Below are positions 17,735-27,360 of a stretch of DNA of 64,000 bases, in pieces; the first letter of the stretch is position 1; each line of letters starts with the position of its first letter. The translations under genes and the position numbers were made by a program. Below the pieces are notes generated by a model, which saw only the letters and a program-made list of their open reading frames with translations, did no database searches and had not been told where the DNA came from. Source of the DNA: Bacillus swezeyi (lineage in GTDB: Bacteria; Bacillota; Bacilli; Bacillales; Bacillaceae). The stretch is from positions 1 through 64,000 of the forward strand of contig NZ_MRBK01000011.1 in the NCBI RefSeq assembly GCF_001969815.1, read 5' to 3'.

Positions 17735-18367
17735 TTAACCTTGCTGAATCATTTCTTGCATTTTTGCTGCAACAGCTTTTTTATCCGCTTGTCCAGCAAT
17801 TCCTCCACCAACAATAACTAAATCCGGTTGGGCTTTGATCACTTCTGGTAGTGTTTCTAGTTTAATTCCGCCAGCGATAGCTGTTTTAGCATGTTTAACA
17901 ACACGTTTTATTGTTTGAAGATCTTCGAATGAGTTCTTGCCAACGGCTTGAAGATCATAACCCGTATGTACACAAATGTAATCTGCGCCGAATGTATCCA
18001 GCTCTTTTGCTCGTGCTTCGATATCTTTCACCGCGATCAAATCAACAAGAACCTTCTTCCCTTGATTTTTCGCTTCTTCAACAGCACCTTTAATCGACTC
18101 ATCTTCAGCCACACCTAGAATCGTAACGATATCCGCATTTGCTTCAGAAGCTTTCTGTACTTCATACGCTGCAGCATCCATTGTTTTTAAGTCAGCCAAT
18201 ACTTGCAATCCGGGGAAAGCTTCTTTTATTTCCTTCACAGCTTTAAGGCCTTCAATTTTAATAATTGGTGTACCAATCTCTACGATATCAATATGTTCTT
18301 CTACCTCTTTGACTACTTCCTTCGCTTCCGGGATGTTGACAAGATCTAACGCTAATTGTAATTTCAT
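17735..18367 (-). CDS. hxlA: 3-hexulose-6-phosphate synthase HxlA
   Basis: A 210-aa enzyme of the OMP-decarboxylase suprafamily that condenses formaldehyde with ribulose 5-phosphate. The conserved LADLKTMD motif near residue 60 carries the catalytic Asp/Lys pair; GGI near 168 and VVGGGIAGQ near 185 bind phosphate. TAGGAGG lies upstream of the ATG. It is co-transcribed with hxlB and divergent from hxlR, the same plan as in B. subtilis, where HxlR activates it in response to formaldehyde. Confidence 0.95.
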   Translation of the reverse strand: MKLQLALDLVNIPEAKEVVKEVEEHIDIVEIGTPIIKIEGLKAVKEIKEAFPGLQVLADLKTMDAAAYEVQKASEANADIVTILGVAEDESIKGAVEEAKNQGKKVLVDLIAVKDIEARAKELDTFGADYICVHTGYDLQAVGKNSFEDLQTIKRVVKHAKTAIAGGIKLETLPEVIKAQPDLVIVGGGIAGQADKKAVAAKMQEMIQQG

Positions 18368-18538
18368 TGATTATTGCCTCCTACTATTTTATTTAGGCAG
18401 ATTTTTATCAAATCACTTAAGGCTTCCTAATGAAAATCTGTCATAATCTATAATAGAGACAAAACTTTATCTATGTAAGTAGGCACTTTTTTCTGATATA
18501 GTATCTTAAAATAGACTAATGCAAGAGAGAGGGATTGG

Positions 18539-19201
18539 ATGATTACTAAAACACTCAAAGGAATATATCCTGAAAAAGAATTAACATTGTCTATCCTAGA
18601 GGGGAAATGGAAACTTACTCTTTTATGTCATTTAGGTTTAAAAGGGACAAAACGCTTTTGCGAGCTTAAGCAATTAACACCTAAGATCACACAACAAATG
18701 TTAACGAATCAACTTAGAGAATTAGAGGAAAACGGACTCGTTCATCGAGAAGTATATCGTGTTGTGCCTCCTAAAGTAGAGTATTCCTTAACAGAACAAG
18801 GGGAAAGCTTATTGCCCATTCTAGATATGTTATATGACTGGGGAAAAAAACATTTAGAACATATGACGGAAAAGGATGACGGCATGTATTCTGAGAAGAA
18901 AGTCACATTGTCTGTGATAGAGGGTAAATGGAAGCTCATTATTTTATGTCATTTAGGCTTAAAAGGAACAAAGCGATTTGGAGAACTTAGAAAACTAATT
19001 CCTAAAATAACGAAGAAAATGTTGACGACTCAACTTAGGGAATTTGAAGAAGACGGACTCGTTCATCGGGAAGTATATCCAGTTGTTCCCCCTAAAGTAG
19101 AGTATTCCTTGACAAAACAAGGTGAAAGTCTATTTCCAATTCTAAAAGCATTAGAAGATTGGGGGCGCAATTATATGGAACAACATTGTGGAATTGAATG
19201 A
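18539..19201 (+). CDS. hxlR: tandem two-domain HxlR-type activator
   Basis: A 220-aa protein with two consecutive complete HxlR (DUF24) winged-helix domains, about residues 13-107 and 119-213. They are near copies: [24 protein letters not shown] and [11 protein letters not shown] occur in both. Ordinary HxlR is about 120 aa with one domain and works as a dimer, so this looks like an internal duplication giving a covalent dimer. No Cys near the N-terminus of the first domain was found, as expected for formaldehyde-sensing HxlR only if another Cys (Cys34 in LLCHLG, or the matching one in domain 2) is the sensor. Divergent from hxlA across 171 bp. Confidence 0.85.
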   Translation: MITKTLKGIYPEKELTLSILEGKWKLTLLCHLGLKGTKRFCELKQLTPKITQQMLTNQLRELEENGLVHREVYRVVPPKVEYSLTEQGESLLPILDMLYDWGKKHLEHMTEKDDGMYSEKKVTLSVIEGKWKLIILCHLGLKGTKRFGELRKLIPKITKKMLTTQLREFEEDGLVHREVYPVVPPKVEYSLTKQGESLFPILKALEDWGRNYMEQHCGIE

Positions 19202-19204
19202 CGC

Positions 19205-19270
19205 TGGTTGAATTAAAAAAGGAGCAGCATACCACACACAGGTTATACTCCCCCTTTTTTAATTCAACCA
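19205..19270. terminator. long inverted repeat downstream of hxlR
   Basis: Perfect 18-bp arms TGGTTGAATTAAAAAAGG and CCTTTTTTAATTCAACCA with a 30-nt loop that can pair further. The T-run on the plus strand makes it a plausible terminator for hxlR. Confidence 0.7.
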
Positions 19271-19327
19271 ATAAAATACTATATATTCTCCCATAGATAA
19301 TCGATAAAGAGGCCATGTCCTACTCTC

Positions 19328-19453
19328 TTAAAAATTCGTTTTTTCTACGTCTTTGCTTACCATATCATCATCTTCTTCACTGTCGATTATCCAGCTTTTC
19401 TTCTCTTCATCGCCCTGCCTGAACGCCGCCGTTATCACATTTAAAAGTAAAGA
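19328..19453 (-). pseudogene. C-terminal fragment of an unidentified gene
   Basis: On the minus strand a frame with coding character reads LLNVITAAFRQGDEEKKSW and then an acidic tail ending VEKTNF and TAA at 19330. Upstream the frame runs straight into the 42-bp palindrome at 19454, and no start is present. The gene appears to have been cut at the palindrome. I do not recognise the family. Confidence 0.4.
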
Positions 19454-19495
19454 TGACAAAATCCTAAAACTTTAAATCGTTTTAGGATTTTGTCA
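19454..19495. repeat. 42-bp palindrome, copy 2
   Basis: Differs from 5162-5203 at two central bases only; here the arms are 17 bp (TGACAAAATCCTAAAAC and its complement). It abuts the truncated gene fragment at 19328-19453. Confidence 0.85.
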
Positions 19496-19500
19496 ACAAT

Positions 19501-19531
19501 TTAACACCAGTTCAATCTGAACTGGTGTTAA
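19501..19531 (-). terminator. terminator of ycnB
   Basis: A perfect 14-bp stem TTAACACCAGTTCA / TGAACTGGTGTTAA with a 3-nt loop, five bases from the 42-bp palindrome and four bases beyond the ycnB stop. Confidence 0.7.
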
Positions 19532-19535
19532 GCAT

Positions 19536-20951
19536 TCAGCGCGCCGGCTGCTCCTGTTTCTGCGGTTTCTTTTTCAGCGTAAATGAGAGAATAAACCCGA
19601 TCAGCGCCAAAACAGCTGCAACGATAAAGGCTGAGTTCATTCCGTGAATCATTGCGTTTATCGGGCTTGAGGTGCTGGCGTTTTTGGCCGAACTGCTCAT
19701 GACCGAGATTAAAACAGCTGTACCGATAGATCCGCCGATCTGGCGCATCGTATTGTTCATTGCCGTACCGTGCGGGATGAGATGATTCGGCAATGCGTTG
19801 ATGCCCGCCGTTGTCAGCGGCATCATAATCATTGATGTACCGATCATCCGCAGCGTGTAAATCACAACAATGAATGTGAGTGATGTATCGATTTTCAGAT
19901 CCGCAAACGGAATCGTTGTTAACAGCAAGGTGGCAAAACCGATGATGGCCAGGCCTTTGCCGCCGATCTTGTCAAAAATCCTGCCGATGATCGGAGACAT
20001 GATGCCCATTGCGATCGCTCCGGGAAGCAGCATCAAACCGGAATCAAAAGCTGTAACGCTTCTAGCGTTTTGTGTATATAGCGGCAAAATCGTTTCTGTA
20101 CCGATCATTAATGCAAAGACGAGCATACTCAAAAACGTAGTGATGCTGAATGTCCATGATTGGAAAACGCGGAATTCAAGTATCGGTCTTTCGATCTTCA
20201 TTTGTCTGATGATAAAGAAGAGTAAGGCGATGGCGCCAATGATAAATGAGGTGACAACGGTTTGGCTTCCCCAGCCGTCTGATCCGGCGCTGCTGAATCC
20301 GTACAGCAATCCGCCGAAGCCTAAGCTGGACAGGATAATGGAAAGAATGTCCACAGATGTTTCTCTTAGTTTTGTCACGTTTTTCATCAGTATGATGACC
20401 AGTACAAGGTCAATAAGTGCAATTGGCAAAATAATATAGAATAAGTATCTCCAAGTAAAGCTGTCGACGATCCAGCCTGACAGTGTCGGCCCGATGGCAG
20501 GGGCAAAGGCGATGACCAAGCCGACCATTCCCATCGCTGATCCGCGTTTTTCAACCGGGAAAATCGTTAAAAAGATCGTTTGCATCAACGGCATCATAAT
20601 CCCGGCGCCTGCGGCCTGAATAATCCGCGCAGTCAAGAGAACAGGGAAGTTAGGCGCAATCGCGCCGACGACCGTTCCGGCCGCAAATATGCTCATCGCT
20701 GTGATGACGAGCGCGCGGCTTGAAAACTTCTCTATTAAAAAGGCGGTAACCGGAATGAGAATGCCGTTCGTCAGCATGAACGCTGTCGTCAGCCATTGTC
20801 CTTTTGTTGCATCGATGTTCAAGTCTGACATAATGTGCGGCAGTGCGGTCACTAAAAGCGTTTGATTCAAAATCGCGATAAACGCTCCAGCCAAAAGCAA
20901 ACCTACGATGATCTTTCGATTATATGTGTGCTGTTCAGTTTCTGTATTCAT
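19536..20951 (-). CDS. ycnB: MFS multidrug efflux transporter YcnB (EmrB/QacA type)
   Basis: A 471-aa drug:H+ antiporter of the 14-helix DHA2 family. Motif C, GxxxGPxxGG-like (AFAPAIGPTLSGWIV near residue 150), and LTARIIQAAGAGIMMPL near residue 110 are characteristic. It follows the TetR gene ycnC in one operon (12-nt gap), so expression is probably relieved when YcnC binds a toxic ligand. Substrate not known. Confidence 0.9.
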   Translation of the reverse strand: MNTETEQHTYNRKIIVGLLLAGAFIAILNQTLLVTALPHIMSDLNIDATKGQWLTTAFMLTNGILIPVTAFLIEKFSSRALVITAMSIFAAGTVVGAIAPNFPVLLTARIIQAAGAGIMMPLMQTIFLTIFPVEKRGSAMGMVGLVIAFAPAIGPTLSGWIVDSFTWRYLFYIILPIALIDLVLVIILMKNVTKLRETSVDILSIILSSLGFGGLLYGFSSAGSDGWGSQTVVTSFIIGAIALLFFIIRQMKIERPILEFRVFQSWTFSITTFLSMLVFALMIGTETILPLYTQNARSVTAFDSGLMLLPGAIAMGIMSPIIGRIFDKIGGKGLAIIGFATLLLTTIPFADLKIDTSLTFIVVIYTLRMIGTSMIMMPLTTAGINALPNHLIPHGTAMNNTMRQIGGSIGTAVLISVMSSSAKNASTSSPINAMIHGMNSAFIVAAVLALIGFILSFTLKKKPQKQEQPAR

Positions 20952-20963
20952 GTGAAATCCCTC

Positions 20964-21848
20964 TTATTCTTTCATACATATGGTTTTGATTTGTGAAATG
21001 TCATGCTGCAGCCCCTCAATTTTCCCCAAATAATCGAGAAGGGCCCGAATTAAAAACGGACGAGGCTCTTTTTCGAACAATTCCTCGCTAAGCAATCCTG
21101 CTGCAGACAGCAGTTCTTTGCTTTCAACCTCATCCTTTGAAAGCGAGGAAATCGTATCTTTCAATTTTTGCAAATGCTCGGCCAGTAATTCTTCCTTTTT
21201 CGGCGGACGGCAAAAGGCCACATTCATATAGGCGGCAATCACATCATCATTTAATGATGTTTTCTGATCTCCAGCCCGCTTTTTCTGGATGTACAAATCC
21301 ATCACAGTCATGATAAAACGGGGAATCGTTTCAACATCCGGCTGTGTTTTTTCGATAGCGACTAAGAAAAGAAACTCCCTCATCAGGCCGTGAAAAATGA
21401 TCACGAGATCCCATATAAACGGCTGCACCTCTTCTCCATACGCTTGAATAATGGAATCTCTGTGCCAGCTGATGATCATGGACTTCGTCTGTTTGAGGTG
21501 TTTTCTAAAAACGGAGGTATCAGGAGAAGAACCATCATTGGACATGAAGTTGATAAATTGGCGGTTTTCTCTGAACTCCGTAATTTCAAGGGCGATTTTC
21601 TTAGCAAATCTCTCTTTTGGCGTCAAAGAGGTTTCCGCATTGATTTTAGCAGATTTTTTCAGCATTTGTTGCTTATTGAAGTTGCTTAATGCCAGCAGCA
21701 GTTCCTCTTTTGATTGAAATATTTTATAAATAGAAGCCTTTGACATTTTGCATTCTTCAGCGATCGCCTGCATCGAAACATTGATATAGCCTTTTTGGGC
21801 AAACAGTTTTTTGGCAGCTTCTATGATGTCTGCTTTTTTATCCTTCAT
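20964..21848 (-). CDS. ycnC: TetR-family repressor YcnC
   Basis: A 294-aa regulator. The start at 21848 (MKDKKADIIEAAKKLFAQKG) follows GAAGGAGTAAGG; an upstream in-frame ATG lies in the operator. The N-terminal TetR helix-turn-helix has AQKGYINVSMQAIAEECKMS and SIYKIFQSKEELL. The long C-terminal ligand domain (about 230 aa) is larger than usual for TetR. It precedes ycnB and probably represses it and itself. Confidence 0.9.
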   Translation of the reverse strand: MKDKKADIIEAAKKLFAQKGYINVSMQAIAEECKMSKASIYKIFQSKEELLLALSNFNKQQMLKKSAKINAETSLTPKERFAKKIALEITEFRENRQFINFMSNDGSSPDTSVFRKHLKQTKSMIISWHRDSIIQAYGEEVQPFIWDLVIIFHGLMREFLFLVAIEKTQPDVETIPRFIMTVMDLYIQKKRAGDQKTSLNDDVIAAYMNVAFCRPPKKEELLAEHLQKLKDTISSLSKDEVESKELLSAAGLLSEELFEKEPRPFLIRALLDYLGKIEGLQHDISQIKTICMKE

Positions 21849-21872
21849 CCTTACTCCTTCTCTCACAATGAT

Positions 21873-21907
21873 AAAACTCATGAGTCACTAAAAAACCCAT
21901 GAGTTTT
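21873..21907. promoter_or_regulatory. candidate YcnC operator
   Basis: AAAACTCATGAGT (21873-21885) contains a palindromic ACTCATGAGT, and CCATGAGTTTT (21897-21907) repeats half of it in inverted orientation. It lies 25-60 bp upstream of the ycnC start, the usual place for an autorepressor operator. Confidence 0.6.
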
Positions 21908-21942
21908 CATAAAAGAAATATTAGCAGACCCATCAGGTCCGG

Positions 21943-22785
21943 TCAATCATTTTGTTTCGGATTATTTTTTAAGTGAATCCATTCTGCCGCATCATTATAA
22001 GAAAGCACATCATCCGTCATATGCTGAAAACGTCCATGACGGATGATGTCTTCGCCGATCTTTTTCAGCAATGTCAATCCGGCTCTGAAAGGTGCAGATC
22101 CGCAGCTGATTCTCTCAATTCCGATTTCAGAAAGAAGCTTTAATGAAGGGGTAGACGCACCTGCCAGCAGATTGAGCGGACCGGAAATGCCTGTTCTCAG
22201 TTTTACAATGGTTTCAGTATCTTCAACCCCGGGGATAAATATGCAGTCTGCACCCGCTTGCCGGTATAGATTTGCCCGCTCGACGGCTGACTGGAGGCGG
22301 AAGCCGGGATCGCCTGCTTTTAGCCAATACACATCAGTGCGTGCATTGATAAAAAGAGGGACATTCAGGTCTCTGATCGCCGCGATTTTTTTGGCCTGCA
22401 ATAAAACATCACTCAGGGGCTGATCGGGATTTCCTGTTCCATCTTCAAGATTAATGCCGACAACACCGGCTGCAATGACTTTTCTGACATGATCAGCGAC
22501 TTCTTCAGGTGATGTGCCGCAGCCTGCTTCAATATCTGCACTGACGGGGACATCGACTGAATTAACGATCGTTCTTAATGTTTCAAGTAATTTTTCAAAG
22601 GGGAGGTTTTCACCGTCTTTACAGCCCCAAGACATGGCGATCCCGGCGCTTGTTGTTCCAATGGCTTTAAAACCGTTTTGCTGAAATGATTTGGCGCTTG
22701 CCGAATCCCAGGCATTCGGGAGTACAAAGGTGCCAGGCTGATGATGGAGCTGCTGAAAGGCCTTAAATTTCGTAAATTGCTTCAT
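21943..22785 (-). CDS. isocitrate lyase / PEP mutase superfamily protein
   Basis: A 280-aa TIM-barrel protein, start at 22785 (MKQFTKFKAFQQL) after AAAGGAGTGG. Family marks are FVLPNAWDSASAK near residue 20, VSADIEAGCG near 85 (metal-binding acidic residues) and GINLEDG near 115. The mobile-loop motif KxCGH that defines isocitrate and methylisocitrate lyases is absent: NPDQPLSD stands there. That points to a PEP-mutase-like, oxaloacetate-hydrolase-like or uncharacterised member, not a glyoxylate-cycle enzyme. It lies between ycnC and ycnD, where I recall no such gene in B. subtilis. Confidence 0.75.
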   Translation of the reverse strand: MKQFTKFKAFQQLHHQPGTFVLPNAWDSASAKSFQQNGFKAIGTTSAGIAMSWGCKDGENLPFEKLLETLRTIVNSVDVPVSADIEAGCGTSPEEVADHVRKVIAAGVVGINLEDGTGNPDQPLSDVLLQAKKIAAIRDLNVPLFINARTDVYWLKAGDPGFRLQSAVERANLYRQAGADCIFIPGVEDTETIVKLRTGISGPLNLLAGASTPSLKLLSEIGIERISCGSAPFRAGLTLLKKIGEDIIRHGRFQHMTDDVLSYNDAAEWIHLKNNPKQND

Positions 22786-22866
22786 ATATTCCACTCCTTT
22801 TGTAAAACATTTTAAATGTTTTATCTTTCGATGCTCATCGAAATGTGGAATGTGAAGCATGAAAAA

Positions 22867-22889
22867 AGGCTATCGCTTACCGATAGCCT
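22867..22889 (-). terminator. terminator of the ycnE-nfrA2 operon
   Basis: AGGCTATCG / CGATAGCCT 9-bp stem with a 5-nt loop followed on the minus strand by TTTTTT. Confidence 0.8.
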
Positions 22890-22897
22890 AAAGGTTT

Positions 22898-23635
22898 CTA
22901 TTCGAGTTTAAAGCCTTGCTTCTCAAGCATTGCGCGGATGTGCGGATAATACACGCGATTGTAATAAGCGGAAATGCCTTGTGACCAGTTTCTTGATTCC
23001 TGTCCGTTTGTGCGCTGTTTCATGTATTCGGACATTTCTTCATCGTACGCGTCAATCAGCGGTTTTACATCTGAATGATATGTTTCGCTGTGTCTGACCG
23101 CTTGTTCAGGCAGGCGCGGCTTTTTCGCAGAGCGGTCCGCCGGATGGCCGACGACAAGGCCTGCGACAGGAAAGACATATTCGGGAATGTCGAGCAGCTC
23201 AATCAGTTCTTCAGCGCGGCCGCGGACTGCGCCGATCGGAACAGTGCCAAGTCCCAACGATTCGGCGGCAGCTGTTGCAGTTCCGAGGGCGATGCCGGCG
23301 TCGACTGCACCGACGAGCACGGATTCGACTCCGTCTGTTATCGCAAGGTTCTGGTCGTTTTTCTCAAGAGCGATTTTCGCCCGGTTGAAATCAGCGCAGA
23401 ATAAGAGGAAAACGGGAGCTTGTTCGATCCAGGTCTGTCCTCCGGCCAGTTCGGCAATTTTCTTTTTCCTTTCCTGATCCTGAACGGTGATAACGGTAAC
23501 CTGTTGGCCGTTGATCGATGTCGGAGCGGCTTGGACGGCTTCGATGATGCTGTCCAGCTGCTCCGGGTTGACGGGCTCATCAGTATAGCTGCGGATGGAT
23601 CTGTGGTCTGTCAATGTTTTCAATACTTCATTCAT
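22898..23635 (-). CDS. nfrA2: NADPH/NADH-FMN oxidoreductase NfrA2 (YcnD)
   Basis: A 245-aa flavin reductase/nitroreductase of the NfsA-FRP family. HRSIRSYTDEPV near residue 12 is the FMN-binding start, VQAAPTSINGQQ near residue 33 the FMN ring contact, and GLGTVPIGAVRG near 130 the phosphate-side loop. B. subtilis YcnD oxidises NADH or NADPH with FMN. It is translated from the same mRNA as ycnE (9-nt gap), which suggests reduced flavin or quinone chemistry shared with that monooxygenase-fold protein. SD is weak (AAGGGATAGG). Confidence 0.9.
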   Translation of the reverse strand: MNEVLKTLTDHRSIRSYTDEPVNPEQLDSIIEAVQAAPTSINGQQVTVITVQDQERKKKIAELAGGQTWIEQAPVFLLFCADFNRAKIALEKNDQNLAITDGVESVLVGAVDAGIALGTATAAAESLGLGTVPIGAVRGRAEELIELLDIPEYVFPVAGLVVGHPADRSAKKPRLPEQAVRHSETYHSDVKPLIDAYDEEMSEYMKQRTNGQESRNWSQGISAYYNRVYYPHIRAMLEKQGFKLE

Positions 23636-23644
23636 GTTTTTCGC

Positions 23645-23944
23645 CTATCCCTTCTTATTTAAGTCGTCCTGAGTGCGTACCACATTGAGCGGCTCAGCTA
23701 AAAGATCGCCTGCTGCTTGAACAAACGTTTGAAAATGCTCTGTCTGATTATGGGCATTAAGCGCTTCTTCGTCTTTCCATTGTTCAAGCATGACAAATGT
23801 ATTGGCATTTTCCACATCCTCGAACAGCTGGTATTGAGCGTTCCCTGCTTCAGCTCTTGAATGCTTCAGCAATGGATGCACGCTTTCTAGAAATGATTCG
23901 CGTTTTTCTGGTTTTACTTTCATGTAGGCTTGCAATACGATCAT
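23645..23944 (-). CDS. ycnE: ABM-domain monooxygenase-like protein YcnE
   Basis: A 99-aa antibiotic-biosynthesis-monooxygenase (dimeric alpha-beta barrel) protein. MIVLQAYMKVKPEKRESFLE and FVMLEQWKDEEALNAHNQTEHF are the family signatures; the conserved NxxxHxxTxHF histidines are present. Family members act on quinones or aromatics without a cofactor. First gene of the ycnE-nfrA2 operon, preceded by GGAGG. Confidence 0.88.
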   Translation of the reverse strand: MIVLQAYMKVKPEKRESFLESVHPLLKHSRAEAGNAQYQLFEDVENANTFVMLEQWKDEEALNAHNQTEHFQTFVQAAGDLLAEPLNVVRTQDDLNKKG

Positions 23945-24008
23945 CGGATAAAACCTCCGTCATTAAATTTAGAATACCTTTTGCCTTATGTTGTATGCAT
24001 TCGGTTTA

Positions 24009-24030
24009 TTGTTCGAAAGTCATCGAACAA
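24009..24030. promoter_or_regulatory. 22-bp perfect dyad between ycnE and yczG
   Basis: TTGTTCGA and TCGAACAA arms separated by 6 bp lie between two divergent genes, 65 bp from ycnE and 90 bp from yczG. The perfect symmetry suggests a dimeric regulator; YczG is an obvious but unproven candidate. Confidence 0.6.
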
Positions 24031-24119
24031 TTGAATCGTATCATGGAGATCATCTGGCGGCAACCATTTTGCATTTTAGGGCAATTGTCTTGAAGTGAAG
24101 ATTATGATACATTTAACCC

Positions 24120-24416
24120 ATGAAAACACATGACATGAAGTTAATCTCCGTTCTTCAGGCGCTGAGTGATCCGGTCAGACTGGAAATTGTCAAAGCTTTG
24201 GCGGAAACAACCGAAAAAACGTGCGGTGCCTGCACCAATCTCAAAGTCGCTAAATCAACGCTGTCCCACCATTTCAAAGTGCTTAGGGAGGCAGGCATTC
24301 TCCAAGTGCGGATCGAAGGGAAGCATCATTACTATTCGCTTTGCAGAGATGAGCTTGAACAGCAGTTTCCGGGATTGATCTGTGCGGTCCTTCATGTTGA
24401 CAAAGAACGGTGGTAA
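24120..24416 (+). CDS. yczG: ArsR-family regulator YczG
   Basis: A 98-aa winged-helix repressor. [17 protein letters not shown] is the ArsR start, [20 protein letters not shown] the recognition helix. It contains a Cys pair (CGACTN near residue 38) placed at the edge of the recognition helix, a location used for thiol or metal sensing in some ArsR proteins. No ribosome-binding site is visible and a plausible -10 (TACATT, 24108-24113) ends 6 nt before the ATG, so the transcript may be leaderless. Divergent from ycnE. Confidence 0.85.
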   Translation: MKTHDMKLISVLQALSDPVRLEIVKALAETTEKTCGACTNLKVAKSTLSHHFKVLREAGILQVRIEGKHHYYSLCRDELEQQFPGLICAVLHVDKERW

Positions 24417-24461
24417 GCTTGCGGCGCCTCATACAGAAACTGAATTTCGGGGCTAATTGGA

Positions 24462-24486
24462 TACCGGCAGACGGACTCTGCCGGTA
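24462..24486. terminator. bidirectional terminator between yczG and gabR
   Basis: TACCGGCAGA / TCTGCCGGTA perfect 10-bp stem, 5-nt loop, between convergent genes. Confidence 0.8.
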
Positions 24487-24494
24487 CATTTGTA

Positions 24495-25976
<1,482 letters not shown>

Positions 25977-26014
25977 TCAGAATAATAAGAAATAAAAAGG
26001 GGGAGAGATGATTC

Positions 26015-27328
26015 ATGAGTCTTAACACAACAGCATTCACTACGAAAGATTGGCAGGCAAAACGGGATCAATATGTGGCAAGAGGGGTCGCAAATGGCAA
26101 CCGCCATCTTGCAGCAAGGGGAGAAGGCGCGGTTTTATATGATATCGACGGCCGGCGTTTTATCGATTTCGCAGGAGCGATCGGTACAATAAACGTCGGG
26201 CATTCCCATCCGAAGGTCGTGGAAGCGGTGAAGCGGCAGGCCGGCGAGCTGATCCACCCCGGCTTTAATGTCATGATGTATCCGGCATATCTGGAGTTGG
26301 CGGAAAAGCTTTGTCAGCTTGCACCAGGCACTCACGATAAAAAAGCCATTTTCTTAAACTCGGGGGCAGAAGCTGTCGAAAATGCCGTGAAAATCGCGAG
26401 AAAATATACAAATCGCCAAGCGGTTGTTTCTTTTACCCGCGGATTTCACGGCCGTACAAACATGACGATGAGCATGACCAGCAAGGTGAAGCCATATAAG
26501 TTCGGCTTCGGGCCATTCGCACCTGAAGTCTATCAGGCACCGTTTCCCTACTATTATCAAAAGCCGGAAGGAATGACTGATGAAAGCTATGATGACATTG
26601 TGATTCAGGCTTTTGACGATTTCTTTGTTTCTGCTGTTGCTCCGGAAACGGTCGCATGCCTCGTGATGGAGCCGGTGCAAGGAGAAGGCGGCTTTATCAT
26701 TCCTTCGAAACGGTTTGTGCAGCATGTCGCCGGCTTCTGCCAAAAACACGGAATCGTTTTTGTCGCCGATGAAATTCAAACGGGCTTTGCCAGAACCGGC
26801 AAGTATTTTGCAATTGAGCATTTTGATGTGGTGCCTGACCTTGTGACGGTATCAAAATCGCTTGCCGCCGGCGTTCCGCTCAGCGGTGTCATCGGGCGTG
26901 CAGAAATGGTTGATACCGCAGACCCAGGGGAACTCGGCGGCACATACGCCGGAAGTCCGCTCGGCTGTGTCGCCGCTCTGGCAGTGCTCGATATCATCGA
27001 GGCAGAACAGCTGAACAAGCGCTCTGAGGAAATCGGTAAAGCGATCGAAAATAAAGCGCTTGAATGGAAAACAACATACCCGCAGATTGGCGAAGTCCGC
27101 AGACTTGGCGCAATGGCGGCGATTGAAATCGTCAAGGATCAAGGGACACGCCAGCCGGATAAAGCGGCCGCGGCTAAGATGGCAAAGTATGCAAATGAAC
27201 ACGGCCTGCTGTTGTTGACGGCAGGAATCAACGGCAATATTATCCGCTTTTTGTCTCCGCTCGTGATCACGGACGAACTGCTTCAAGAAGGGCTCGGCAT
27301 CATCGAAGAAGCGCTGGAACAACTCTAG
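26015..27328 (+). CDS. gabT: 4-aminobutyrate aminotransferase GabT
   Basis: A 437-aa class III aminotransferase moving the amino group of GABA to 2-oxoglutarate, giving succinate semialdehyde. NSGAEAVENAVKIARKYT near residue 115 and FHGRTNMTMSMTSK near 150 are PLP-phosphate contacts, VADEIQTGFARTG near 250 has the PLP-binding Asp, and VSKSLAAGVPLSG near 285 the Schiff-base Lys. AAAAGGGGGAGAG precedes the ATG. First gene of gabT-permease-gabD. Confidence 0.95.
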   Translation: MSLNTTAFTTKDWQAKRDQYVARGVANGNRHLAARGEGAVLYDIDGRRFIDFAGAIGTINVGHSHPKVVEAVKRQAGELIHPGFNVMMYPAYLELAEKLCQLAPGTHDKKAIFLNSGAEAVENAVKIARKYTNRQAVVSFTRGFHGRTNMTMSMTSKVKPYKFGFGPFAPEVYQAPFPYYYQKPEGMTDESYDDIVIQAFDDFFVSAVAPETVACLVMEPVQGEGGFIIPSKRFVQHVAGFCQKHGIVFVADEIQTGFARTGKYFAIEHFDVVPDLVTVSKSLAAGVPLSGVIGRAEMVDTADPGELGGTYAGSPLGCVAALAVLDIIEAEQLNKRSEEIGKAIENKALEWKTTYPQIGEVRRLGAMAAIEIVKDQGTRQPDKAAAAKMAKYANEHGLLLLTAGINGNIIRFLSPLVITDELLQEGLGIIEEALEQL

Positions 27329-27360
27329 TTTGACAGCTTCAACAAAGGGGGCGGATTTTC

